Positions 15,010 through 23,741 of a stretch of 64,000 bases of DNA are shown here, piece after piece. How positions within the stretch are numbered: the stretch's first letter is position 1; every line of letters starts with the position of its first letter. A program made the position numbers and the translations under genes. Origin of the DNA: Acidobacteriota bacterium (GTDB lineage Bacteria; Acidobacteriota; Blastocatellia; Pyrinomonadales; Pyrinomonadaceae); contig JAIVJZ010000041.1 of NCBI GenBank assembly GCA_020199775.1, forward strand, positions 62,001 through 126,000. The letters are read 5' to 3'. Under the pieces are notes generated by a model. The model was not told where the DNA came from and did no database searches. It saw nothing but the letters and a program-made list of their open reading frames with translations.

Positions 15010-17775
15010 TCAGGGCGAGACGACGCGCGGGCGCGTGCCCGAAGGCATGATGGTTTGGCCGTTGTGATATTCGGGGCCGCAGTAGCGGCGCGGCTCCTGA
15101 CCGATGGGAAACGTCTTGGAACGGATGACGGGACACGTCGGCGCGGCGAGCAGATTGGTGGCCGGGTCGATGTCGAGCGTGATCGTGCCCATCAGACGCG
15201 AAGTGCCGTCGCCTTGCGAGACTCCGCGCCCTTCGAGCCGCGGGGTCGTCGTGCGCGGACGCTGCGGTGCGACGAAGGGCGGCGGGTCGCTTCCCTCGTA
15301 AGGCGCGGCGGGCGCGGGCGCGTAGTCAAACTCGCCGCCTTCTTCGCCCGTATCGTCGAGCGGCGGAAGTTCTTCGTCGAGCGGGGCGGCGCTCTCTACG
15401 GTCGGCGTGGTTCCGGCGATGAAGAGTTCGGTGCGTTTGGCAGGGCTGTCGGCGGCGGCAAGCAGGCCGGTGCGCGGGTCAATCGAAGCCTGTTCCAGAC
15501 CCGCGGGCATTTGCCAATCGCCCGTCCATTCGGGGTGCGCGGCGAGCGCGGCGGACATGAAATCAGCCCAGATGGGCAGGGCGGAATCCGCGCCCGTGAG
15601 ATTCAGCGGCGAGCCGTCGTCGAAGCCGACGTAGACGACGCAGACGAGGTTTGGCGTGTAACCGGCGAACCACCCGTCGCGCGACGTGCCCGTCTTGCCC
15701 GCGACGTTGTACTTGAAGCCGCGCGAGCGCAGGCGCGCCGCCGTGCCGCGGTTGACGACTTCTTTCATCATGGATGTCATCAGGTAGGCGACTTCGGGGC
15801 GCATTATTTCGCTTTTCTGCGTGGCGGGCGCGGCGATGGTCGCGCCACGCCCCGTGGTGACCCGGTTGATCGCAATCGGCGTCGCGCGCGTGCCGAGGTT
15901 GGCGAAGGTCGTGTAGGCGGAAGCGACTTGCAGCGGCGTCGCCTCGTTCGTGCCGAGCGCCATCGCGGGGTAGGCGCGGACGGGCTTCGGCAACCCGGCG
16001 CGCGTCGCCAGATTCATCACGCGGCCAATCGTGACCTCCATCGCCACGTCGACCGTGATGACGTTCTTGCTGTGGACGAGCGCGTCGCGCAGGGTGACGG
16101 GGGCGTTGGCATAAGCGTCGCCGAAGTTGCCGGGCGAGTATTCCTGATTGTCGAAGGTGAACGTCTTCGGCTCGTCCATGTAGGTGGTGGCCGCCGTGAT
16201 GACGCGCGGGGTGGGGTCGAAGGCCGTGTTGAGCGCGGTGGCGTAGACGAACGGTTTGAAGACCGAACCGGGCTGGCGCATGGCGTCGGTCGCGCGGTTG
16301 AGCTGGCTCCGCTCGTAGTCGCGCCCGCCGACCATCGCCACCACTTCGCCCGTCTCGGCGTTCATGGCGACGAGCGACGCCTGCAACGTCCCCGGCTGGA
16401 CGCGCTTGGCGTAAATCTTGTCGAGCGCGGCGAGTTGCTTCGTCACGGCGGCGTAAGCCGCGCGCTGCAACTCCATGTCAATCGTCGTGTAGATGCGCAG
16501 GTGTTCGGCCGTGCGCGAGTCGGCGAGGATGTCGGCCAACTGCGTCTGCGCGTAGTCAACGAAGTAGGGCGCGTCTGAGTTGTCGAGCCGCCCGCGCGAG
16601 GGCGCGACCTTCAACTCCGTCGCCTTCGCGCGCGTCGCTTCGTCCCGTGTGATGGCCCCCGCGTCGGCCATCGAGTCGAGCACCTGATTGCGGCGCGCCG
16701 TCGCCGTCGCCGGGTGGCGATAGGGGTTGTAGCGGTTGGGGCTGCGGATGATGGCGGCGAGGAAGGCCGCTTCCGCGAGCGTCACGCCGGTCACGTCTTT
16801 GCCGAAATAAACCTGCGCCGCCTGCCCGAAACCGTTGATCGAGAAGCCGCCGTGCTGGCCGAGATACGCCTCGTTGCAGTAGAGCGCGAAAATCTCCTGC
16901 TTGCTGAGGCGCGTCTCCAGAATGATCGACATGTAGGCTTCGGCGAGTTTGCGGCGCAGGCTGTATTCGGGCGAGAGCAGCAGATTTTTGACGAGTTGCT
17001 GCGTGATGCTCGAACCGCCCTGCCGCGCAATGGGCGAGTTGGGGTCGGCGTCGTAGCGGCGGACGAGGGCGCGCACGATGCCGCGCAGGTTGATGCCGTA
17101 GTGCTCGAAGAAGGTGCGATCCTCCGTCACCGTGATGGCTTTGACGAGGTGCGGCGGGATGTCCTGAAAGCCGATGATGCGCCGCTTCTGCCGGTCGCTG
17201 CCCGTCACGAAGCTGATCTGTTCGGGTTCGATGAGCGCGTGTTCGAATTTCGTTTTGCTGTCGAGGTCGTTGAGCGCGACGATGCCCTTCCCGGTCTTCC
17301 CGAAAGTGACGCGCACGCGCGGGAAGAGGCGTTGACCATCGACGATGGAGTTCTGCCCCGGCTCGACATCCACGCTCGCGCCGTTCGACGTGTAACGACC
17401 GCGCGCGTCGTCCGCCTGTGCGGCACGCTCGACGTAGCCCGCGCGCTGCAAACGCTTCACCAGTTCGTCGGCCGACAGCGGCGCGCCGACGCGTAAATTT
17501 TTCGGCGCGGTGTAGACGCCCGCCGAGCGCGTGAAGATTTCCCCGCTGATGAGACGATCCACGCGTTCCGAGAAAATGTAGTAGTAATAGCCGAGGACGC
17601 CGATGGTGAAGGTGGTGAGCAGCGCCAGCGCGACGACGAACGGAGGCCGAAAGATGCGCCGCCGCCAACGCCGCAGGAAACCCTCCTCCGGCTCGTCGTA
17701 ACGAACGATGCGCGCCGCGCGCCGCCTGCCCGCGGGGGGCGGCACGCTGTTTTTCGGTGGATGACGGACGGCCAT
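15010..17775 (-). CDS. mrcA: Class A penicillin-binding protein 1A (glycosyltransferase/transpeptidase)
   Basis: 921 residues. A cytoplasmic basic N-terminus and one membrane anchor (FVVALALLTTFTIGVLGYYYY) precede the GT51 domain, with catalytic EDRTFFEHYG and GGSSITQQLVKNLL. The transpeptidase domain has SxxK in RQPGSVFKPF, the SxN motif in HSKNVITVD and KTG in VAGKTGTSRDGWFAGYTP. The C-terminal 150 residues are Pro/Glu-rich. The start is set at ATG 17775; the frame continues upstream for 15 codons (RHLSLVT) but that is translated repeat sequence. Polymerises and crosslinks peptidoglycan at the inner membrane. Confidence 0.94.
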   Translation of the reverse strand: MAVRHPPKNSVPPPAGRRRAARIVRYDEPEEGFLRRWRRRIFRPPFVVALALLTTFTIGVLGYYYYIFSERVDRLISGEIFTRSAGVYTAPKNLRVGAPLSADELVKRLQRAGYVERAAQADDARGRYTSNGASVDVEPGQNSIVDGQRLFPRVRVTFGKTGKGIVALNDLDSKTKFEHALIEPEQISFVTGSDRQKRRIIGFQDIPPHLVKAITVTEDRTFFEHYGINLRGIVRALVRRYDADPNSPIARQGGSSITQQLVKNLLLSPEYSLRRKLAEAYMSIILETRLSKQEIFALYCNEAYLGQHGGFSINGFGQAAQVYFGKDVTGVTLAEAAFLAAIIRSPNRYNPYRHPATATARRNQVLDSMADAGAITRDEATRAKATELKVAPSRGRLDNSDAPYFVDYAQTQLADILADSRTAEHLRIYTTIDMELQRAAYAAVTKQLAALDKIYAKRVQPGTLQASLVAMNAETGEVVAMVGGRDYERSQLNRATDAMRQPGSVFKPFVYATALNTAFDPTPRVITAATTYMDEPKTFTFDNQEYSPGNFGDAYANAPVTLRDALVHSKNVITVDVAMEVTIGRVMNLATRAGLPKPVRAYPAMALGTNEATPLQVASAYTTFANLGTRATPIAINRVTTGRGATIAAPATQKSEIMRPEVAYLMTSMMKEVVNRGTAARLRSRGFKYNVAGKTGTSRDGWFAGYTPNLVCVVYVGFDDGSPLNLTGADSALPIWADFMSAALAAHPEWTGDWQMPAGLEQASIDPRTGLLAAADSPAKRTELFIAGTTPTVESAAPLDEELPPLDDTGEEGGEFDYAPAPAAPYEGSDPPPFVAPQRPRTTTPRLEGRGVSQGDGTSRLMGTITLDIDPATNLLAAPTCPVIRSKTFPIGQEPRRYCGPEYHNGQTIMPSGTRPRVVSP

Positions 17776-17781
17776 ACAAGC

Positions 17782-17812
17782 AGTGACGAGTGACAAGTGA
17801 CGGGTGACGGGC
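17782..17812. repeat. Tandem heptamer tract (GTGACAA/GTGACGG family)
   Basis: Four degenerate 7-mers (GTGACGA, GTGACAA, GTGACGG, GTGACGG) lie immediately upstream of PBP1A. The family matches 5677-5710. There is no matching inverted arm here. Confidence 0.7.
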
Positions 17813-17887
17813 CGGAGCAAAATCTGTCGCTCCTTCCGCTGCCGCCGCTAAACTCTAATCTCTATACGTGCAACTGTCTACCATTGT

Positions 17888-17916
17888 TTGACACGGCGCG
17901 GGCGTTTAGCTAACGT
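17888..17916 (+). promoter_or_regulatory. Candidate sigma-70 promoter of the K+ channel gene
   Basis: Perfect -35 TTGACA, 17-nt spacer, weaker -10 TAACGT. It ends about 34 nt before ATG 17950. Confidence 0.5.
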
Positions 17917-17949
17917 GGCGGCGCGCCGGTTTGATGCGCCGTTTGATCC

Positions 17950-18987
17950 ATGAGTTCGACGCCAGCCCTCCCCCATCTCTCGAAAAGCGCGCGCCGCCGC
18001 ATGCTCTACGCGCTCGCCGCGCTCGCCGCCCTGATCGTGCTCGGCACGCTCGGCTTCAGCCTGCTCGAACCGCTGACGCTGCTCGATAGTTTGTACCTGA
18101 CCGTGATGACCGTGGCGACCGTCGGTTACGGTGACGTGCACCCGCTCTCGCGCGGCGGGCGCGGCTTCGCCATCGTCTTCATGCTCGTGAGCGTCGCCGT
18201 CGTCGGCTTCCTGCTCTCCACGGCGATTCAGGCGCTCGTCCAATCAGAGATCGTCGCGGCCTACGGCCAGCGGCGACGCTACCGGGAGATTAGCAAACTG
18301 CGAAACCATTTCATCATCTGCGGCGCGGGACGCATCGGCTCGCGCATCATCCGTGAACTGCAACGCCGCGAACAGCCCTTCATCGTCATCGAGCGCGACG
18401 AGCGACAGGTCGCGGATTTGATCGAAGAGGACGTGCTCGTGCTCGTGCGCGACGCGACGCTCGAAGAGACCCTGCGCGACGCGGGCGTCGAACACGCGCG
18501 CGGCCTCGCCTCCTGTTTGCCCGACGACGCCGACAACGTTTACGTCGTCTTAACGGCGCGCGGCCTGAACGACGATCTGCACATCGTCGCGCGCGCCGTC
18601 GAAGCGCAGGCCGAGCCGAAGCTGATCCGCGCCGGGGCGAACCGCGTCATCGCGCCGGTCATCATCGGCAGCCAGCGCATGGTGCAGGCTTTAACCAAGC
18701 CCGCCGTGGCCGACTTCATCGACTCCATCGCGGCCGAAGACCTCGATCTCGATTTCGAGGAAGTCGTCGTCGGCCCCGGCTCGGCCTATGTCGGGCACAA
18801 GTTGAAGTTCACCAACATTCGCTCCGAACTCGATGTCGTCATCGTCGCCGTGCGCCGCCGCAGCAACAGCGAGATGATCTTTAACCCTTCGGGCGATTCG
18901 CAGATCGAAGCGGGCGACATGCTGATCGCCATCGGGCGCGCCGACTCGCTCGCGCGCCTGAAAGAGACGGCGCAACGCAACGTATAG
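17950..18987 (+). CDS. Potassium channel with RCK (TrkA-N/TrkA-C) domains
   Basis: 345 residues. Two transmembrane helices (YALAALAALIVLGTLGFSLL and IVFMLVSVAVVGFLLSTAI) flank a pore with the selectivity filter TVGYGD. The cytoplasmic RCK_N domain has the Rossmann motif IICGAGRIGSRI, with acidic FIVIERDE at the second strand. An RCK_C domain follows (VVVGPGSAYVGHKLKFTNI ... DMLIAIGRADSLARL). This is the two-helix, MthK/Kch-like plan: a ligand-gated K+ channel of the inner membrane. It stands alone with its own promoter. Confidence 0.93.
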   Translation: MSSTPALPHLSKSARRRMLYALAALAALIVLGTLGFSLLEPLTLLDSLYLTVMTVATVGYGDVHPLSRGGRGFAIVFMLVSVAVVGFLLSTAIQALVQSEIVAAYGQRRRYREISKLRNHFIICGAGRIGSRIIRELQRREQPFIVIERDERQVADLIEEDVLVLVRDATLEETLRDAGVEHARGLASCLPDDADNVYVVLTARGLNDDLHIVARAVEAQAEPKLIRAGANRVIAPVIIGSQRMVQALTKPAVADFIDSIAAEDLDLDFEEVVVGPGSAYVGHKLKFTNIRSELDVVIVAVRRRSNSEMIFNPSGDSQIEAGDMLIAIGRADSLARLKETAQRNV

Positions 18988-19118
18988 TTTCAAGTTTCAA
19001 GTTTCAGGTTTCAGGTTAAAAGCGAAAAACCGGAAATTGATGGTTTCAAGTTGAAGAACCGAGAAGACTCAGACCTGAAACTTGAAACCTGAAACCTGAA
19101 ACCTTTAGCCTGAAACTT
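18988..19118. repeat. Heptamer-built inverted repeat (TTTCAGG/TTTCAAG family)
   Basis: Begins directly after the channel stop codon and ends at the next start codon. Left arm: TTTCAAG x2 then TTTCAGG x2. Right arm: CTTGAAA and several CCTGAAA units. The right arm occupies the whole ribosome-binding region of the next gene. Confidence 0.85.
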
Positions 19119-19961
19119 ATGAAGGTCTTAGTCACGGGCGGCAGCGGTTATCTCGGCATCCACGTCCGACGTTTCTTCGACGCCGACGATTTTTCACGCC
19201 GCGTCGGCCTCGACATTCTCGACCCCTACGACGCCTCGCGCGCCGCCGAATACGACGCCGTCATACACCTCGCCGCGCATCTCGACAAGAGCCGTGAAGC
19301 GGCCCCAGAATGTTTTCGCACGAACGCCGAAGGCACGGCCAACCTGATCGCGAACATGCGCGAGGGCGCGATCTTCATCTACGCCTCGACCAAAGACGTG
19401 TACGGCTCGCATGCCGACGGCTACCTCGAAGTCCCCGAACACTGCTCGACCGATTATTGCGGGCAGTCGCCGCTCGAATGGTCGAAGTTGATCGGCGAAC
19501 GCTACGTGGAATATTACGCGGCCGCGCGCGGCGTGCGCGCCTGCATCTTTCGCCTCTCGGCCGTCTACGCGCGCCCGTCCGAGGGCAACGAGTCGAACTT
19601 CGTCACGCATTACGTCGAAGCGGTCAAACGCGGCTGGCCGCTCAGCCTGCCCGCCGGCGGTCAACCCATGCGCGACATCCTGCACGTCGAAGACTTCGCG
19701 CGCGCCTGCCGCGCCTTCATGGATTCCGGCCGCGCGCGCGGCACGTACAATCTCGGCGGCGGGCGCGAGGGGGCGACCAGCTTGCGCGGCATCGTCGAGA
19801 CGGTCGGGCGTCTGATTCAACTCGAACCCGTCATCGAAGAGACCGCCAGCGCGCCCGCGCCCGTCCCCTTCAACTACGTCTCCGATCTCTCGCTCGTCCG
19901 CGACGAACTCGGCTGGCGGCCGCTCATCGGCGTCGAAGACGGGCTGAAAAGTCTGTTGTGA
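19119..19961 (+). CDS. NAD-dependent epimerase/dehydratase family protein lacking the catalytic Tyr
   Basis: 280 residues, extended-SDR fold. The nucleotide-binding motif VTGGSGYLG and strand-4 HLAAHLDKS are present. The Ser/Thr region is IYASTKDVYGS. At the YxxxK position the sequence is SPLEWSKLIGE: the Lys is present but Leu occupies the place of the catalytic Tyr. FRLSAVYARP and RDILHVEDFARA follow as in sugar-nucleotide epimerases. It sits at the head of the LPS heptose cluster, so a sugar-nucleotide role is plausible, but the substitution makes standard epimerase or dehydratase chemistry doubtful. Confidence 0.85.
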   Translation: MKVLVTGGSGYLGIHVRRFFDADDFSRRVGLDILDPYDASRAAEYDAVIHLAAHLDKSREAAPECFRTNAEGTANLIANMREGAIFIYASTKDVYGSHADGYLEVPEHCSTDYCGQSPLEWSKLIGERYVEYYAAARGVRACIFRLSAVYARPSEGNESNFVTHYVEAVKRGWPLSLPAGGQPMRDILHVEDFARACRAFMDSGRARGTYNLGGGREGATSLRGIVETVGRLIQLEPVIEETASAPAPVPFNYVSDLSLVRDELGWRPLIGVEDGLKSLL

Positions 19962-19978
19962 AAGTTTTCAAGCAATCA

Positions 19979-20069
19979 GTCTCACGTCGGAGGTGCAAAG
20001 GCGCGAAGAAGAAAGAGTAAACGTTTTTAGCGCAGTCTTCCTTTGCGCCTTTGGCCTCCAGCGTGAGAC
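19979..20069. repeat. Inverted repeat with GCAAAGGC octamer core
   Basis: Arms begin GTCTCACG and end CGTGAGAC; inside are GGAGG/CCTCC and GCAAAGGCGCGAAG / CTTTGCGCCTTT. It lies between the SDR and waaF. The octamer family matches 42684-42775. Confidence 0.75.
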
Positions 20070-20110
20070 ATTTGTTGTATCGTATCAAGGCTCAGTGGGC
20101 CGGATTGTAA

Positions 20111-21328
20111 ATGACGCAGACACTTCAACCGGAACGGATCAGGCGCGTGGTGGTGCGCGGCGCGAATTGGGTGGGCGACGCCGTGATGACCGTCGCCGCC
20201 CTGCGCGAACTGCGCCGCGTGCTGCCCGGCGCGCACATCACGCTCGCCACCCGCCCTTGGGCGAGAGACATCTTCGCGGGCACGGACATCGTTGACGAAC
20301 TGTTGCCCGTAGACGACACGCGGCGCGGCCTCGTCGCCACGCTGCGCCAGATCGCCGAATGGCGCGCGCGCCGTTTCGATCTCGCGCTCCTCTTCCCGAA
20401 CGCCTTCAAGCCCGCGTTCGTCGCCGCCGCGGCGCGCGTCCCCTTCCGCGTGGGTTACGCGACGGACGGGCGTGGGTTTCTGCTGACGCACCCGCTCGCC
20501 CCGCCCGCATGGCGCAACGAACAGCACGAAGTTTTTTACTACCTCAATCTCGTCTTTCAACTCGAACACGCTTTGACGGGCGCGGCGCAGTTTGCAGACC
20601 GCGAGCCGGAGTATCAATTACGGGTGTCGGCCGAACGCCGGACGGCGGCGCGCACCCTGCTCAGCCGCCACGGCGCGCTCAACGACCGCCCGCTCGTCGC
20701 GCTCTGCCCCGGCTCGACCAACAGCCGCGCCAAGCGTTGGCCGGCCGCCTCCTACGCCGCGCTCGCCGACCACTTGATGGGCAAGGCCAAAGTCAACGTC
20801 GCCCTCATCGGGGCGCGTGAGGAGTTGGACGTGACGCAGGAAGTGCTGGCGAAGATGCGGCGTCGCCCCATCGTGCTCACGGGCGAAACCGATCTGGCCG
20901 GGACGGTCGCCGTCCTGAGCATCGCAGACTTGCTCGTCACTAACGACACCGGCCCCGCGCATATCTCGGCCGCGCTCGAACGCCCCACGCTCGTCATCTT
21001 CGGCCCGACGAACCCTGTCACGACGCGCCCCTTCTCCCCCACCGCGGACATCGTCCGTCGCCCCCCCGACTGTGCGCCGTGCATGCTGCGCGAATGCCCC
21101 ATTGATCATCGCTGCATGACGGCCATCACGCCCGAAGAAGTTTTCCTCCGCGCCGCCGAGATGCTCGCGCACGCGCAATGCGAAGCGCACCCCGGACGCG
21201 ACGCGGCACACGAAGCAACGACAAGCGCGACAATTGACGCGGCGACAAAAGAAGCGCGCGGGAAGTTGGGCGAAGAAGCTGGGGGCGGCGAACCGACTCG
21301 CGAAGTCGGCGCGGAGGTGGCCGGGTGA
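20111..21328 (+). CDS. waaF: Lipopolysaccharide heptosyltransferase II
   Basis: 405 residues, GT9 family; transfers the second L,D-heptose onto the LPS inner core. Signature VVRGANWVGDAVMTVAALREL at the N-terminus, LLFPNAFKPAFVA, CPGSTNSRAKRWPAASYAALA, and the C-terminal NDTGPAHISAALERPTLVIFGPT followed by the Cys-rich PPDCAPCMLRECPIDHRCM. After the conserved domain there is a tail of about 45 residues rich in Ala/Glu/Thr with no family counterpart. It overlaps gmhB by 4 nt. Confidence 0.92.
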   Translation: MTQTLQPERIRRVVVRGANWVGDAVMTVAALRELRRVLPGAHITLATRPWARDIFAGTDIVDELLPVDDTRRGLVATLRQIAEWRARRFDLALLFPNAFKPAFVAAAARVPFRVGYATDGRGFLLTHPLAPPAWRNEQHEVFYYLNLVFQLEHALTGAAQFADREPEYQLRVSAERRTAARTLLSRHGALNDRPLVALCPGSTNSRAKRWPAASYAALADHLMGKAKVNVALIGAREELDVTQEVLAKMRRRPIVLTGETDLAGTVAVLSIADLLVTNDTGPAHISAALERPTLVIFGPTNPVTTRPFSPTADIVRRPPDCAPCMLRECPIDHRCMTAITPEEVFLRAAEMLAHAQCEAHPGRDAAHEATTSATIDAATKEARGKLGEEAGGGEPTREVGAEVAG

Positions 21329-21894
21329 AGCGTCGTGCCGTCTTCATAGACCGCGACGGCACGATCTCCGAAGAGGTCGGCTACGTCAATCACCCCTCGC
21401 GCTATCGCGTCTTCCCCTACGCGGCCGAGGCGATCAAACAACTCAACGAGGCCGGGTGGCTCGCCGTCCTCATCACGAATCAGGCGGGCGTGGCGCGCGG
21501 CTACTTCACCGAAGAAGTGATCGGCGCGGTTCACGCCCTGCTCGCGCAGGAACTCGAACGCGGCGGCGCACGGCTCGACGCGATCTATTATTGCCCGCAT
21601 CACCCGTCGGTCGGCGAGCCGCCTTACCGTTTTGACTGCGACTGTCGCAAGCCGCGCCCCGGCCTCATTCGCCGCGCCGCCGACGAATTCGACATAGACC
21701 TCGCCGCGAGTTGGATGGTCGGCGACCGCTACAGCGACACCGAACTCGCGCGCCACGCGGGCACGCGCGCCGCGCTCGTCCTCAGCGGCTACGGGCGCGG
21801 CGAGTGGGAATACCAGCGCGGCGCGTGGCGACACCAGCCCGACCTCGTCGCGGAGAATTTACTGGAAGCCGTGCGAACGATAACGAAGGAGTGA
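21325..21894 (+). CDS. gmhB: D-glycero-beta-D-manno-heptose 1,7-bisphosphate 7-phosphatase
   Basis: 189 residues, HAD-IIIA phosphatase of the ADP-heptose pathway. The nucleophile motif is VFIDRDGTI, motif II LITNQAGVARG, the zinc-loop-like segment CPHHP...CDCRKP, and the later Asp pair is in MVGDRYSDTE. The GTG start overlaps the waaF stop (GTGA), which indicates translational coupling. It removes the 7-phosphate before adenylylation by the enzyme encoded at 23090. Confidence 0.92.
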   Translation: MKRRAVFIDRDGTISEEVGYVNHPSRYRVFPYAAEAIKQLNEAGWLAVLITNQAGVARGYFTEEVIGAVHALLAQELERGGARLDAIYYCPHHPSVGEPPYRFDCDCRKPRPGLIRRAADEFDIDLAASWMVGDRYSDTELARHAGTRAALVLSGYGRGEWEYQRGAWRHQPDLVAENLLEAVRTITKE

Positions 21895-21905
21895 CGGGAG
21901 AAGAA

Positions 21906-21976
21906 CGTGAATCGTGGATCGTGGATCGTGAATGGAAAGAAACTGCTTTCCTCTATTCACGATCCACGATTCACGG
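21906..21976. repeat. Heptamer-built inverted repeat (CGTGAAT/CGTGGAT family)
   Basis: Left arm of CGTGAAT and CGTGGAT units; right arm CTCTATTCACGATCCACG. It is a diverged relative of the elements at 4346 and 23644. It reads through in frame into the next gene, giving a false N-terminal extension. Confidence 0.82.
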
Positions 21977-21984
21977 CTTTCGAG

Positions 21985-22980
21985 ATGAGAGAGCGTTTGA
22001 CGAATCTGGTTCGTGAGTTTGCGAAGCGGCGCGTGCTGGTCGTGGGCGATCTCGTGGCCGACCAGTTTTTATACGGCGAGATCAGCCGCGTGTCGCGCGA
22101 AGCCCCCGTGCTGATTTTGCGCCATGAGCGGACGGAGACCGTGCCGGGCGGCGCGGCCAACTGCGCCGTGAATCTGGCGTCGCTCGGCGCGCAGGCGACG
22201 GTCATCGGCGTCGTCGGCGCGGACGCGGCGGGCGACGCGCTGCTTGGGAGGCTTCGCGCGGCGGGCGTCGATTGCGAAATGGTCGTGCGCACGCCCGAAG
22301 TCAGCACGACGACGAAGGTGCGCGTCCTCGCCGGTCAGGCGCACTCGATGCGGCAGCAAGTGATTCGCGTGGACTATGAAGGCGAGCCGCCGTCGGGCGC
22401 GCAACTCAAGTCGGAACTCGGCGCGCGCCTGCACGAAGCGGCGACGCGTGCGGACGCGATCATCATCTCTGATTACAATTACGGCGTGGCGGGCGCGGAG
22501 ACCGTCGCCGCCTTGCGCGAGGCGGCCGGGCGGCGGGGCTTGCCGGTGCTCGTCGATTCGCGTTTTCGCCTGCTGGAGTTTACGAATTTCACTTCGGCCA
22601 CGCCGAACGAGGACGAAGTCGAACAGGTGCTCAGGCGCAGGCTCACGGATGCGGCGACTTTGGAGGCGGCGGCCGTCGAGTTGCGCGAACGCCTCGGCCA
22701 CCGGGCGTTGCTCATCACGCGCGGCAGTCAGGGAATGTTGCTGCTCGAAGAGGGCGCGCCGCCGCGGCACCTCGCTCCCGTCGGCTCGCGCGAAGCCGTG
22801 GACGTAACGGGGGCGGGCGACACGGTGATCGCCGCCTACACGCTCGCGCTCGCTTCCGGCGCGACTTACGCCGACGCCGCCAACCTCGCCAATCACGCAG
22901 GGGGCATCGTCGTCATGAAACGCGGCACGGCCTCGGTCGAAGCGCGCGAGCTTCTTTCGTCAATCGCGGAGAGTTCGTAG
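21985..22980 (+). CDS. hldE1: D-glycero-beta-D-manno-heptose-7-phosphate kinase (HldE kinase domain, PfkB family)
   Basis: 331 residues. Makes the 1,7-bisphosphate for GmhB. PfkB signatures are [23 protein letters not shown] and [15 protein letters not shown] near the N-terminus and [17 protein letters not shown] near the C-terminus, with catalytic Asp in the last. ATG 21985 is chosen because the 26 codons upstream are translated repeat (IHDPRFT). In enterics this domain is fused to the adenylyltransferase; here the two are separate genes 109 bp apart. Confidence 0.92.
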   Translation: MRERLTNLVREFAKRRVLVVGDLVADQFLYGEISRVSREAPVLILRHERTETVPGGAANCAVNLASLGAQATVIGVVGADAAGDALLGRLRAAGVDCEMVVRTPEVSTTTKVRVLAGQAHSMRQQVIRVDYEGEPPSGAQLKSELGARLHEAATRADAIIISDYNYGVAGAETVAALREAAGRRGLPVLVDSRFRLLEFTNFTSATPNEDEVEQVLRRRLTDAATLEAAAVELRERLGHRALLITRGSQGMLLLEEGAPPRHLAPVGSREAVDVTGAGDTVIAAYTLALASGATYADAANLANHAGGIVVMKRGTASVEARELLSSIAESS

Positions 22981-23089
22981 GAGCGGGGCAACTTGCGCAA
23001 GCCCGCCCGGGATTCGGGGCGACACCGCTCGAAAGAAGCGCGAAGGCTGCGGACAAGCGACGCCCTCCGAGGTAGAATCCGTTCTCCTT

Positions 23090-23638
23090 ATGTACCCGTC
23101 CGAAGAACAACAAAAGGCCGGAGCCGTGGCGCGCATCCTTGAACGCAACCGGCTCGTGGCGCGCGTGGCGATTGCGCGGAAAAACGGCGCGCGGATCGTG
23201 TTCGCCAACGGGTGCTTCGACATCCTGCACGTCGGGCACGTGCGCTATCTCGAAGCGGCGCGCGCGCTCGGCGACCTGCTCGTCGTCGGCATCAACACGG
23301 ACGCGCAGGTGCGTGCGCTGAAAGGCGCGGGTCGCCCGTTCGTCGCGGAGCGCGAACGCGCGGAGGTTATCGCCTCGCTGCGCGCCGTCGATCTCGTCAC
23401 GATCTTCCCCGAACCGACGGTCGAGACGCTCCTGCTCGCCATCCGCCCGGACATCCATGCCAAGGGCACAGACTACACGGCCGACACCGTGCCCGAACGC
23501 GAAGTGGTGCGCTCCTACGGCGGCCGCGTCGCCATCGTCGGCGACCCCAAAGACCACTCCTCGTCAGACATGCTCCTCAGACTCAACCGGCCGAACACGG
23601 TGACGAGCGACGAGCCGGAAAAAAGCAGCGAATCGTAA
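23090..23638 (+). CDS. hldE2: D-glycero-beta-D-manno-heptose 1-phosphate adenylyltransferase (HldE second domain)
   Basis: 182 residues, nucleotidyltransferase of the cytidylyltransferase superfamily. The motif [17 protein letters not shown] contains the HxGH ATP site, followed by [12 protein letters not shown] and [21 protein letters not shown]. The product is ADP-D,D-heptose. The C-terminal [13 protein letters not shown] is typical. It continues the split hldE arrangement. Neither gmhA nor hldD is present in this window. Confidence 0.93.
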   Translation: MYPSEEQQKAGAVARILERNRLVARVAIARKNGARIVFANGCFDILHVGHVRYLEAARALGDLLVVGINTDAQVRALKGAGRPFVAERERAEVIASLRAVDLVTIFPEPTVETLLLAIRPDIHAKGTDYTADTVPEREVVRSYGGRVAIVGDPKDHSSSDMLLRLNRPNTVTSDEPEKSSES

Positions 23639-23643
23639 AATGT

Positions 23644-23719
23644 CGTGAATCGTGAATCGTAAATCGTCAATAGAAGAAGACAGCTTTTCTCTATTCACGA
23701 TTTACGATTCACGATTTAC
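23644..23719. repeat. Heptamer-built inverted repeat (CGTGAAT/CGTAAAT family)
   Basis: The right arm is essentially identical over about 33 nt to that of the element at 4393-4426, some 19 kb away, whereas the left arm has drifted (TCAATAGAAGAAG). The dispersed near-identity shows the element has been copied or homogenised. Confidence 0.85.
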
Positions 23720-23741
23720 TGTTTTATCTTGTCACTGTCTT

